Below, piece after piece: positions 49,955 through 57,906 of a stretch of DNA of 64,000 bases. The notes beneath the pieces were generated by a model, which saw only the letters and a list, made by a program, of their open reading frames with translations, was not told the DNA's origin and ran no database searches. Each line of letters opens with the position of its first letter. Position 1 is the first letter of the stretch. The position numbers were made by a program, and so were the translations under genes. The stretch is from Actinocorallia herbida (GTDB lineage: Bacteria; Actinomycetota; Actinomycetes; Streptosporangiales; Streptosporangiaceae), in NCBI RefSeq assembly GCF_003751225.1, contig NZ_RJKE01000001.1, positions 9,672,001 through 9,736,000 of the forward strand. The letters run 5' to 3'.

Positions 49955-52915
49955 ATGACCGACCCCGCCGCGGAAGCCGGCGCCACCACCCCGGCCGATC
50001 CGCTCGACCCGTTCGGCACCGCCGGGATCCGCGCCCGCGTCCTCGCCGCGTGGACCGCGTCCCCGGCGCGCTTCCGGGAGGACGCCAACACCGAGGAGGA
50101 CCACGCGCTCGGCGGCTACCGCGACCGCGTGGTGATCGAACTCGCGCAGAACGCCGCCGACGCGGCGGTCCGCGCGGGCGTGCCCGGCGAGCTGCACCTG
50201 ACCTTGAACGCGGGCGTCCTCACCGCGGCCAACACCGGCGCGCCGCTCACCGCGGCGGCCGTCGAGTCTTTGTCCACGCTGCGCGCCTCCACGAAGACCC
50301 CCGCTCAGGGCGGCGTCCCGGAAAGCGGCGAAGACGCCCTGCGCGCGACCGCCGGGCGGTTCGGCGTGGGCTTCGCCGCGGTCGTCTCGGTCTGCGACCG
50401 GCCGTCGATCTCCTCGCTGACGGGTTCGGTGGCCTGGTCGGCGGAGGAGACCCTCCAGCTCGTCGAGGTGGTCCCCGAACTCGCCGAGGAGATCGCCCGG
50501 CGCGGGAACCAGGTGCCGGTGCTGCGGCTGCCCTTCGCGTCGTCGGCCCCGCCGCCCGAGGGCCACACGACCCAGGTGACGCTCCCGCTGCGCGACGAGG
50601 CCGCCGAGCGGAGCGTCCGCGCCGGGCTCGAGGAGTTCGGCCCCGAGCTGATGCTCGGCCTGCCCGCGCTCGGCATGGTCACGGTGACCGTGGACGGGCG
50701 CAGCCGGGTCCTCCAGGCGTCCGAGGCGGGCGACGGCCTCGTGGTGATCGTGGAGACCGGCGGGGAAGGCTCGTCGGTCACCGAGTGGCGCACCGTGGCG
50801 CACCAGGGCGGCATCCCGCCCGAGCTGCTGGCCGACCGCCCCACCGAAGAGCGGGCCCGGCCCTACTGGTCGGTGCGCTGGGCGGTGCGCGCCGAGCCGC
50901 GCGGGCCGCTGGACGGCCCGCCGAAGGGCCCCGGCGTGCTGTACGCGCCCACTCCGAGCGACGAGGGCCTCGACCTTCCCGCCCTGCTCATCGCGGGCTT
51001 CCCGCTCGCGCCGGACCGGCGGCACGTCCAGCCGGGACCGCTCACCGACTTCCTCGTGGCCCGCGCCGCCGAGGCGTACACCGAGCTCGTCGGAGGCGCG
51101 ACCGGCCCCGAGGCGCTGGATCTCGTGCCCGGCCCCGTCGGCGCGTCGGCCCTGGACGGGGCACTGCGCGCCGCCGTCCTCGCCGCGCTGCCCGACCGGC
51201 CGCTGCTGCCGCTCGCCGAGGACGGCCGCGCCCGGGTCAGGGGCCGTGACGCCGTCGTGGTGGACGCGCCCCCGCCCGTCGTGGCGGCGCTGACGGGCGT
51301 GGTCCCCGGGCTGCTGCCGACGGGCTGGCCCGCGGGGCACCGGGCGCTGCGCGCGCTCGGGGTGCGCCGGATGGGCCTCGCCGACGTCGCCGACGCGCTC
51401 GCCGCGGTCGAGCGCGAGCCGTCCTGGTGGCGGCAGATCTACACCGCGCTGGCCTCGGCCGACGCCGGAGAACTCGGCGCGCTGCCGGTCCCGCTCAGCG
51501 ACGGTCGGCTGGTCAGGGGCCCCAGGGGCGTGCTGCTGGGCCGCGACCTGCCTTCGCCGGAGCACCTTGAGGTGCTGGGCCTGCGCGTCGCCGATCCCGA
51601 GGCCGAGCACCCGCTCCTGCTGCGCCTGGGCGCGGTCGAGGCGGGGCCGCGGCAGGTGCTCGCCGACCCCGCGGTGCGCGCCGCGGTGGAGGGCTCGATG
51701 GACGCCGAGGATCCCGAGGCCGTCGCCGACGCGGTCCTGTCCCTGGCCAGGGGCCTGATCACGCCGGGTGAGCCGTGGCTGGCCGAGCTGGCGCTGCCCG
51801 CGGAAGACGGAGAGCTGTATCCGGCGGGTGAGCTGATGTTCCCCGACGCCCCGCTCCGCGACGTCATGGGCGAGGACTCGCCTTTCGGGGTCGTGGCCGC
51901 CGAGCTGATCGAGGAGTACGGCGAGGACGCACTGGCGGCCGTGGGCGTGCTGCGGGGCTTCGCCCTCCTGCGCGCGCAGGACGCCGATCCCGAAGACCTC
52001 GATCTCGACGGTGCAGAAGACTGGGACCTGCCTGCCGGGCACATTCCGGAGCTGGTGGCGGTCCGCGACCTCGAACTCGTCAAGGACTGGGAGGCGGCTC
52101 TCACGCTGCTGTCCCGGCCGCCCTACCGCGAGGCGATCATCGAGCCCGTGCGGTTCATGGACGGGCAGACCGCGCCGTCCTACACCGCCTGGTGGCTCGC
52201 CGAGCACGAGGTGCTCGGCGGGCCGCGCCGGACCGAGGACGCCGATCCCCTCCTCGACGGCCTATATGCGCCCGCGCCTCCCGGTCTCGATGCCGGGTTC
52301 GCCCGCGCGCTAGGAGTCCGGGCCGCCCTTGCCGATGTGCCTCCGGACGAGCTGCTCGACCGGCTCGCCGACCCCGCCCTGCCCGTCACCCGGCCGCAGT
52401 TGCGCGCCCTCTGGGCGTGGCTCGCCGGGACCGAGGGGGCGGCGCCGCCTTCGCAGGTCCGCGCCCTGTCCGGGGGAGTGCCCGAGGTCGTCCCGGCCGA
52501 GGACGCGATCGTCGTCGACGTGCCCTACGCGCTTCCGCTGCTGGAGGGCCAGCCGCTGGTCCTGCTGCCGCTGGACCGGGCCGCGGCCCTGGCCGACCTG
52601 CTGGATCTCGGCGTGGCGTCGGAGGAGATCCCCGGGGAGATCGCGGGCGAGGGCGTCGAGCGGGAGGTGCCGGGCCATGTCCGGGCGCTGTTCCCCGAGG
52701 CGCCGGAGACCTACCTGCACCATGACGCACTGGTCGTCGACGGGCGTGCGGTGGCGTGGTGGTACGACGGCGCGCCGCACGCGGCGACCCCGCAGGGCCT
52801 GGCCCGCGCGATCGCCTGGGAGATGGGCCGCTGGGGCGACAGGCTGCTGCTCGCCGCGCTGCTCACCGCGCCGGAGGAGGCGGGCGACCTGCTCGCCGAG
52901 GCCGACCTGGACTGA
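49955..52915 (+). CDS. Sacsin/Hsp90-like GHKL ATPase domain protein
   Basis: This 986-residue protein has an N-terminal GHKL ATP-binding domain of the sacsin/Hsp90 type: the N-box IELAQNAADAA with catalytic E62 and Asn66, LTAANTGAPL, and the glycine lid GRFGVGFAAVVS. The remaining 700 residues are alanine- and proline-rich with no motif I can name. It could be a chaperone-like ATPase, as predicted for this actinobacterial family, but no experimental function is known to me. It directly follows DUF3027. It is not an HtpG: no Hsp90 middle domain is recognisable. Confidence 0.85.
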   Translation: MTDPAAEAGATTPADPLDPFGTAGIRARVLAAWTASPARFREDANTEEDHALGGYRDRVVIELAQNAADAAVRAGVPGELHLTLNAGVLTAANTGAPLTAAAVESLSTLRASTKTPAQGGVPESGEDALRATAGRFGVGFAAVVSVCDRPSISSLTGSVAWSAEETLQLVEVVPELAEEIARRGNQVPVLRLPFASSAPPPEGHTTQVTLPLRDEAAERSVRAGLEEFGPELMLGLPALGMVTVTVDGRSRVLQASEAGDGLVVIVETGGEGSSVTEWRTVAHQGGIPPELLADRPTEERARPYWSVRWAVRAEPRGPLDGPPKGPGVLYAPTPSDEGLDLPALLIAGFPLAPDRRHVQPGPLTDFLVARAAEAYTELVGGATGPEALDLVPGPVGASALDGALRAAVLAALPDRPLLPLAEDGRARVRGRDAVVVDAPPPVVAALTGVVPGLLPTGWPAGHRALRALGVRRMGLADVADALAAVEREPSWWRQIYTALASADAGELGALPVPLSDGRLVRGPRGVLLGRDLPSPEHLEVLGLRVADPEAEHPLLLRLGAVEAGPRQVLADPAVRAAVEGSMDAEDPEAVADAVLSLARGLITPGEPWLAELALPAEDGELYPAGELMFPDAPLRDVMGEDSPFGVVAAELIEEYGEDALAAVGVLRGFALLRAQDADPEDLDLDGAEDWDLPAGHIPELVAVRDLELVKDWEAALTLLSRPPYREAIIEPVRFMDGQTAPSYTAWWLAEHEVLGGPRRTEDADPLLDGLYAPAPPGLDAGFARALGVRAALADVPPDELLDRLADPALPVTRPQLRALWAWLAGTEGAAPPSQVRALSGGVPEVVPAEDAIVVDVPYALPLLEGQPLVLLPLDRAAALADLLDLGVASEEIPGEIAGEGVEREVPGHVRALFPEAPETYLHHDALVVDGRAVAWWYDGAPHAATPQGLARAIAWEMGRWGDRLLLAALLTAPEEAGDLLAEADLD

Positions 52916-52941
52916 GCCGAGGACCGGCCCGGCCGCGGGGG

Positions 52942-53211
52942 TCAGCCGGACGCGCCCTCGGGCGGGTCGGCGTCGGCGGTCTCGGCGCGGGGCGAGGTGC
53001 GCTTGCGCTCGAACCGCGGCAGGTACGCGCAGGCGAAGCCGCCGATGACGGTGCCCATCACGCACACCCACAGCCACCAGCGGTGTTCCTCGGGCAGCCG
53101 GACGATCAGCAGCACCACGAACGCGACGACCCAGGCGACCGTGCCCGCGGCGGCGATCCGGACGTTGTCCGTCGTGATCGGCTCCGGTTGCGGCGGGTGC
53201 GGGCGTGACAT
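52942..53211 (-). CDS. DUF2530 membrane protein
   Basis: This 89-residue protein has two membrane helices (VRIAAAGTVAWVVAFVVLLI and WWLWVCVMGTVIGGFACAYL) and a basic/acidic C-terminal tail. The size and sequence (PEPITTDNVRI...WWLWVCVMGTVIGG) match DUF2530. Function unknown. It is divergent from the MarR gene and convergent with the sacsin-like gene. Confidence 0.85.
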   Translation of the reverse strand: MSRPHPPQPEPITTDNVRIAAAGTVAWVVAFVVLLIVRLPEEHRWWLWVCVMGTVIGGFACAYLPRFERKRTSPRAETADADPPEGASG

Positions 53212-53277
53212 GCGGTCAGACTATCCGGGAAAGCCGTCCACCCCCCTCTTGGGGGAATCGCCGGGAGAGGAGTATCG

Positions 53278-53303
53278 TTAGCAAGAGTAATGACTTTTGC
53301 TAA
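53278..53303. promoter_or_regulatory. 26-bp near-perfect palindrome, candidate MarR operator
   Basis: The left arm TTAGCAAGAGTAA and the right arm, read on the other strand as TTAGCAAAAGTCA, differ at two positions. It overlaps the likely transcription start: TATCGT at 53273-53278 with TTGGGG about 18 bp upstream. It ends at the MarR start codon, so the regulator would block its own operon. Confidence 0.7.
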
Positions 53304-53749
53304 TGATGTTGACGATGGAACCAACGAAGACGACCGACTTCGCCGGGCTGGCCGCGGAACTGCGGATCTCGGTGGCCCGGCTGTCCAGGCGACTGCGCCG
53401 ACAGGCCGGGAGCGAGTTGTCGCTCACCCAGTTCTCGACGCTCGCGACCCTGGGCAAGCACGGGGAGATGACCCCGCGTGCGCTGGCCGAGCACGAGCAC
53501 GTGAAACCGCCGTCGATGACGCGGACCGTCGCGTCGCTGGAGTCCGCGGGGCTCGTCGCGCGGCGGGCGCATCCGACCGACGGACGCCAGGTGGTGCTCG
53601 CCCTCACCGATTCCGGGCGCTCCTTGCTCGTCGAGCACCGCAGGCTGAAGGAGGCCTGGCTGGCGCAGCGGCTGGCGGAGCTCACGCCGGGGGAGCGGGC
53701 GGCGCTGGAACAGGCGGCACCGGTCCTGGACAAGCTCAGCCGGAGCTGA
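53303..53749 (+). CDS. MarR-family transcriptional regulator
   Basis: This regulator of about 148 residues has a winged helix-turn-helix of the MarR type: LTQFSTLATLGKHGEMTPRA, then ALAEHEHVKPPSMTRTVASL, ESAGLVARRAHPTDGRQVVL and ALTDSGR. The start is uncertain among ATGs at 53303, 53306 and 53315, as no good Shine-Dalgarno lies near. It is followed after 38 bp by an MFS exporter gene that it probably controls. A 26-bp palindrome covers its promoter. Confidence 0.9.
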   Translation: MMLTMEPTKTTDFAGLAAELRISVARLSRRLRRQAGSELSLTQFSTLATLGKHGEMTPRALAEHEHVKPPSMTRTVASLESAGLVARRAHPTDGRQVVLALTDSGRSLLVEHRRLKEAWLAQRLAELTPGERAALEQAAPVLDKLSRS

Positions 53750-53787
53750 CGGCACCGGAGCCGAAGCGGCGGGCGCCGCGGGCCGGG

Positions 53788-55017
53788 ATGTTCCGCAGCC
53801 TGCGCAACCGCAACTACCGGTACTTCCTGTCCGGGCAGGTGATCTCCAACACCGGCACCTGGATGCAGCGCATCGCCCAGGACTGGCTGGTCCTCCAGCT
53901 GACCCACGGCAGCGGCACCGCCCTGGGCATCACCACCGCGCTCCAGTTCCTGCCGATGCTGCTGTTCGGGCTCTGGGGCGGCGTGGTCGCCGACCGCATC
54001 CCGCGCCGCAAGCTCATCGCCGCCACCCAGGTCGGCCTGGCGCTGCCCGCGCTGGTACTCGGCCTGCTCGACGTCGGGGGAATCGCCCAGGTCTGGCATG
54101 TGTACGTCCTGGCGTTCGGGCTCGGCGTGGCCACGGTGTTCGACAACCCGGCCCGCCAGGCGTTCGTGAGCGAGCTCGTCGGCAAGGACGACCTGCCCAA
54201 CGCCGTCGCCCTGAACAGCGCGACCTTCAACGGCGCCCGGGTCGTCGGACCCGCCGTCGCGGGCGTGCTCATCGCGATGATCGGCACCGGCCCGGTCTTC
54301 CTGATCAACTTCGCGTCGTTCGGCGCGGTCCTCTACGGGCTGTGGCGGATGCGCGAGAGCGAGCTGCACACCCATCCACCCGTCCCCCGGCAGAAGGGCC
54401 AGCTCCGCGAGGGACTGCGCTATGTCCGCAACCGGCCGGATCTGGTGATGATCCTCGTCACCATCGCGCTGGTCGCCGGATTCGCGATGAACTTCCAGAT
54501 CACCACGGCGCTGGTGGCCACCAAGGACTTCGGCATGGGCGCGTCCCAGTTCGGCCTGGCCAGCACCGCGATGGCGGTCGGCTCGGTCACCGGCGCGCTG
54601 CTCGCGGCCCGGCGGGTGCGCCCCAACGACCGGCTGCTCTACGGCTCGGTCCTGCTGTTCGGCGTCGCCGCGGTCCTCGTCGGGATCATGCCGACCTGGC
54701 CCCTGTTCCTGGCGATGCTGGTGCCGACCGGCGTCCTGCTCATGACCTTCACCACCGCCGCCAACGCGACGATGCAGCTCGGCGTCGCCGCCGACATGCG
54801 CGGCCGGGTGATGGGCCTGTACATGCTGGTCTTCATGGGTGTGAACCCGATCACCGCGCCGTTCGTCGGCTGGATGGCCGGCGAGTTCGGCGGCCGGGTC
54901 TCGATCGTCTTCGGCGGCACCGTGGCGGTGCTCACGGGGTTCGCGGCGATCCTGCTGCGCCGCGGGGCTGCGGAAGATGCGGAGATCGAGAAGGAAACCG
55001 TCGGTGCCAACGCATAG
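53788..55017 (+). CDS. MFS transporter (multidrug/enterobactin-exporter-like)
   Basis: This 409-residue transporter has 12 helices. It begins MFRSLRNRNYRYFLSGQVIS and has NTGTWMQRIAQDWLVLQL, GLWGGVVADRIPRRKLI (loop 2-3) and FDNPARQAFVSELV, the pattern of MFS_3 exporters. The ATG at 53788 gives the family N-terminus. The same frame happens to stay open back through the MarR gene, but that part is not coding. Probably repressed by the upstream MarR protein; substrate unknown. Confidence 0.9.
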   Translation: MFRSLRNRNYRYFLSGQVISNTGTWMQRIAQDWLVLQLTHGSGTALGITTALQFLPMLLFGLWGGVVADRIPRRKLIAATQVGLALPALVLGLLDVGGIAQVWHVYVLAFGLGVATVFDNPARQAFVSELVGKDDLPNAVALNSATFNGARVVGPAVAGVLIAMIGTGPVFLINFASFGAVLYGLWRMRESELHTHPPVPRQKGQLREGLRYVRNRPDLVMILVTIALVAGFAMNFQITTALVATKDFGMGASQFGLASTAMAVGSVTGALLAARRVRPNDRLLYGSVLLFGVAAVLVGIMPTWPLFLAMLVPTGVLLMTFTTAANATMQLGVAADMRGRVMGLYMLVFMGVNPITAPFVGWMAGEFGGRVSIVFGGTVAVLTGFAAILLRRGAAEDAEIEKETVGANA

Positions 55018-55094
55018 TCTCATCAGCCAGGTGACAACCGACCCGGCCGCTTGAAAAGCTGGTCCCGGTGCAGACGCGATGAAGGGGCGGAGCA

Positions 55095-55667
55095 GTGACT
55101 GTTTCCTTGCAGAAAGGCCAGCGGATCTCGCTGAGCAAGCCGGGCGGGGGCGGCCTCACGCTGGTCCGGATGGGCCTCGGCTGGGACGCGATCAAGAAGA
55201 AGGGGTTCTTCGGCTCGCGCGAGCAGGACATCGACCTCGACGCCTCGGTCGTGGTCTTCGCCGACCAGCAGGTCGCCGACGTCGTCTACTTCGGCCAGCT
55301 GACCAGCCGTGACGGCTCCATCCGGCACACCGGCGACAACCTCACCGGCGCGGGCGACGGCGACGACGAGTCGATCATCGTGGACCTCTCCCGGGTGCCG
55401 GTCCACGTCACCTCGCTGGTCTTCACCGTCAGCTCCTTCCAGGGCCAGAACTTCAACCAGGTGCAGAACGCCTTCTGCCGCCTGGTCGACGAGACCTCGG
55501 GCACTGAGCTCGCCCGCTACACCCTCACCGGGGGCGGCGCGCACACCGGCATGGTGATGGCCCGGCTCTACCGGCACGGCCAGGAGTGGAAGCTCGGCGC
55601 GATCGGCGAACCAAGCCAGGGCCGGACCTTCCAGGACATGCTCCCGGCGATCGCGGCGCACGCCTGA
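55095..55667 (+). CDS. TerD-family protein
   Basis: This 190-residue TerD/CABP domain protein starts VSLQKGQRISLSKPGGGGL and has MGLGWDAIKKKGFFG, then DIDLDASVVVF, FGQLTSRDGSIRHTGDNLTG, GDDESIIVDLSRVP and ARYTLTGGGAHTGMVMARLY. Acidic residues in DIDLDAS and DDESI are the usual Ca2+ ligands. TerD proteins are tied to tellurite and stress-response ter systems, but no TerB, TerC or TerE-type genes are nearby. The start is GTG. Two bases after its stop begins a larger TerD-like protein. Confidence 0.95.
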   Translation: MTVSLQKGQRISLSKPGGGGLTLVRMGLGWDAIKKKGFFGSREQDIDLDASVVVFADQQVADVVYFGQLTSRDGSIRHTGDNLTGAGDGDDESIIVDLSRVPVHVTSLVFTVSSFQGQNFNQVQNAFCRLVDETSGTELARYTLTGGGAHTGMVMARLYRHGQEWKLGAIGEPSQGRTFQDMLPAIAAHA

Positions 55668-55669
55668 CA

Positions 55670-57295
55670 GTGACCGCCCTCGTCCGAGGGGCCAACGCCC
55701 CCCTTCGAGCCTCCCGGTTGACCGTCACGCACACCTGCGCGGTCCCGGCCGATCTGAGCGCCCTGCTCGTCGGCCGGGATCTGCGAGTGCGCACCGACGA
55801 CGACCTGGTGTTCTACAACGCCCCGGCCGGTCCCGGGGTGCGGTGGAGCCAGGAGGCCCTGGAGATCGACCTCGCGGCCCTGCCGCGGGATGTGCACGCC
55901 GTGCTCGTCGCGCTCAGCCTGGGCGACGGCGCCCCGTTCGCGACGGTTCCCGCCCCGACCGTCCTGGTGGACGGGCACACGTTCGCGATGGGCGGGCTCG
56001 GTGAGGAGACCGCGCTCGTCGCGCTGGAGCTCTACCGCCGCGCCGGCGAGTGGAAGGTCAGGGCCGTCGGCCAGGGCTACGCCGGGGGACTCGCCGCCCT
56101 GCTCGCCGACCACGGCGTCGAGGTGGCCGACCCCGGTCCGCAGGAGTCCCCGCAGCCGCGTGCGCTGCCCGATCCCGTCATGCCCGATCCCGGCACGCCG
56201 GATCCCGTCGAGTCCGATCCCATCGCGTCCGATCCCTTCGCGTCCGATCCCTTCGGGGGCGCGCCGCAGAACGGGTCGCAGGACGCGCCGCAGGACGGCG
56301 CCGTGCCGTTCGTGGACCGGGTCTGGATGGTCTGGGAGGACGCCAGCCGCTCGCTCGACTCCTACCGGGGCTCGCTGGAGCACGCGCTCGGCGTCCGGGA
56401 CCAGGAGGTCACCGGGCAGGCGCCGCGCGGCCGCGCCCAGGAGCTCATGGACGCCGGGATGGAGCGGCTGACCGCCGACATGGCCCAGCTCGCCACCGAA
56501 CTCGCCGTCCACGAGGGAGTGGTCGGCGCGGAGGTGTCGCCGTTCGCCGGGCCGTCGTGGCTCACCTGGCAGCCTTCGGACCAGGTCGGCCAGGGCCTGC
56601 TCCTCGGCCACCTGGACGCCGACGAGGTGTCCACCCTGCGCATCCCGCTGATCCTTCGGGTGCCGTTCGGCCGTCCGGTGTGGATCGACCGGGGCACCGC
56701 CCCCGGCGACGCCGCGGCCTTCGCCTGGTCGCTGGTCACCCGGTTCCTCGCCGCGGTCCCGCCCGGCGCGGTCGCCCTCGACGTGATCGACCCGACGGGA
56801 CTGTCGGGCGCGGGCTGGCTGAACGGGCTGCCGGGGCCGAGCCGGGACCTCCTGTGCGGCGGCGGCGTCGCGGTCGGCGCAGAGGCGGGAAGACGGCTCG
56901 ACCGGCTGCTCGACCTCGTCGACCTCCGCGCGGTCGGCGGCGAGGAGCAGATGTTCCTCGACGGCGCTCCCCCGGTCCGCCTCGTGGTGGTCTTCGACGT
57001 CGGCGCGGCGCTGGAGGAGCACGGCGACCGGCTGATCCGGCTGGCCACCGAGGGACCTCCCCTCGCCGTCCCGGTCCTGCTCGTGGAGACCGACACGCCC
57101 ACCGACGAGTCGGTCAGGGCGATGCGGATCAAGATGGCCGGGAGCACCCTGCCGCCGTCCGGGGGCACCCTGTCCGACCCGTGGGTGGGCGGCTCCTGGA
57201 CCCTCACCCCCGACCTGCTGCCCGACGGCGCACATGACCGGCCCCCCGCACTGCTCAGCCATGTCCTGAACGCCCACGCCCGGGTGTTCGGCTGA
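55670..57295 (+). CDS. TerD-like domain fused to an FtsK-like region without P-loop
   Basis: This 541-residue protein has residues about 1-150 resembling a diverged TerD domain (FYNAPAGPGVRWSQEALEID, ALELYRRAGEWKVRAVGQGY). A Pro/Asp-Pro repeat linker follows (about 155-205) with an exact 15-bp duplication, then a region (about 300-535) with WLTWQPSDQVGQGLLLGHLD, FLAAVPPGAVALDVIDPTGLSG and LVVVFDVG, which recalls the strand order of FtsK/SpoIIIE-type domains but shows no Walker A lysine. It starts with GTG right after terD. The assignment of the second half is tentative. Confidence 0.7.
   Translation: MTALVRGANAPLRASRLTVTHTCAVPADLSALLVGRDLRVRTDDDLVFYNAPAGPGVRWSQEALEIDLAALPRDVHAVLVALSLGDGAPFATVPAPTVLVDGHTFAMGGLGEETALVALELYRRAGEWKVRAVGQGYAGGLAALLADHGVEVADPGPQESPQPRALPDPVMPDPGTPDPVESDPIASDPFASDPFGGAPQNGSQDAPQDGAVPFVDRVWMVWEDASRSLDSYRGSLEHALGVRDQEVTGQAPRGRAQELMDAGMERLTADMAQLATELAVHEGVVGAEVSPFAGPSWLTWQPSDQVGQGLLLGHLDADEVSTLRIPLILRVPFGRPVWIDRGTAPGDAAAFAWSLVTRFLAAVPPGAVALDVIDPTGLSGAGWLNGLPGPSRDLLCGGGVAVGAEAGRRLDRLLDLVDLRAVGGEEQMFLDGAPPVRLVVVFDVGAALEEHGDRLIRLATEGPPLAVPVLLVETDTPTDESVRAMRIKMAGSTLPPSGGTLSDPWVGGSWTLTPDLLPDGAHDRPPALLSHVLNAHARVFG
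56215..56250 (+). repeat. 15-bp tandem repeat in the linker of the TerD/FtsK-like gene
   Basis: The unit GCGTCCGATCCCTTC is present twice in tandem, preceded by diverged versions (for example GAGTCCGATCCCATC). It encodes a run of SDPFA-like residues. The copy number could vary by slippage without shifting the frame. Confidence 0.65.
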
Positions 57296-57309
57296 TCGCC
57301 GAGGGGAAC

Positions 57310-57870
57310 ATGCGCCTGTTCGCCGCGATCCACCCGCCGTCCGACGTGCTGGACGCCCTGGCCGGGGTCGTCGCCGAGGTCAAGCGCGCCCATCCCGGGC
57401 TGCGCTGGGCCTCGCGCACGCAGTGGCATCTGACCCTCGCCTTCTACGGCGAGGCCGACGACGCGGCGGCCGAGGCGCTGCCCGGGCTGCTGGCCGCGGC
57501 CGTCGCGGCGGGCCCGGCGCCGCGCCTGGAGCTGGCGGGGGCGGGCGCCTTCCCCACCCGCGCGCCCGGCCGAGCCAAGGTCCTGTGGGCGGGCGTCGAA
57601 GGCGATCTCGCGGAGCTGGCCGCCCTGGCCGAGCGCTGCACCGAGGCGGGGACGCGCGCGGGCCTCAAGCCGCAGGGGCACGAGCGGGAGTTCCGTCCGC
57701 ACCTGACGCTGGCCCGCAGCCGCGAACCCCGCGACCTGCGCGGCCACGCCGCTCTGCTGGGCGACTTCGCCGGACGGCCGTGGACCCCCGAGGCCGTCGA
57801 CCTGATGATCAGCCACTTTCCGAGGCCGGGCCACACGCTCCTGCGGGAACTGCCCTTCGCCGACGCCTGA
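57310..57870 (+). CDS. thpR: RNA 2',3'-cyclic phosphodiesterase (2'-5' RNA ligase family)
   Basis: This 186-residue 2H phosphoesterase begins MRLFAAIHPP and has the two HxTx catalytic motifs, HLTLAFYGE near residue 40 and HLTLARSREP near residue 135, about 95 residues apart as in ThpR/LigT. It opens 2',3'-cyclic phosphate ends or ligates tRNA halves in vitro. It follows the TerD genes by 14 bp with GAGGGGA before the ATG, so it is probably co-transcribed with them. Confidence 0.94.
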   Translation: MRLFAAIHPPSDVLDALAGVVAEVKRAHPGLRWASRTQWHLTLAFYGEADDAAAEALPGLLAAAVAAGPAPRLELAGAGAFPTRAPGRAKVLWAGVEGDLAELAALAERCTEAGTRAGLKPQGHEREFRPHLTLARSREPRDLRGHAALLGDFAGRPWTPEAVDLMISHFPRPGHTLLRELPFADA

Positions 57871-57906
57871 TGGCCCCCATCGGGCCCTCAGCGGTTTGTC
57901 AGCGCC

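Noticed and set aside
53290-53787. N-terminal extension of the MFS protein through the MarR gene
   Set aside because: The frame is open, but the MarR frame carries a complete conserved domain there. The extension is proline/arginine-rich, and the MFS family starts at MFRSLRNRNYR.
55095-57295. A tellurite-resistance ter operon
   Set aside because: Only TerD-type domains are present; no TerA, TerB, TerC or TerZ partners are seen, so a resistance function is unsupported.
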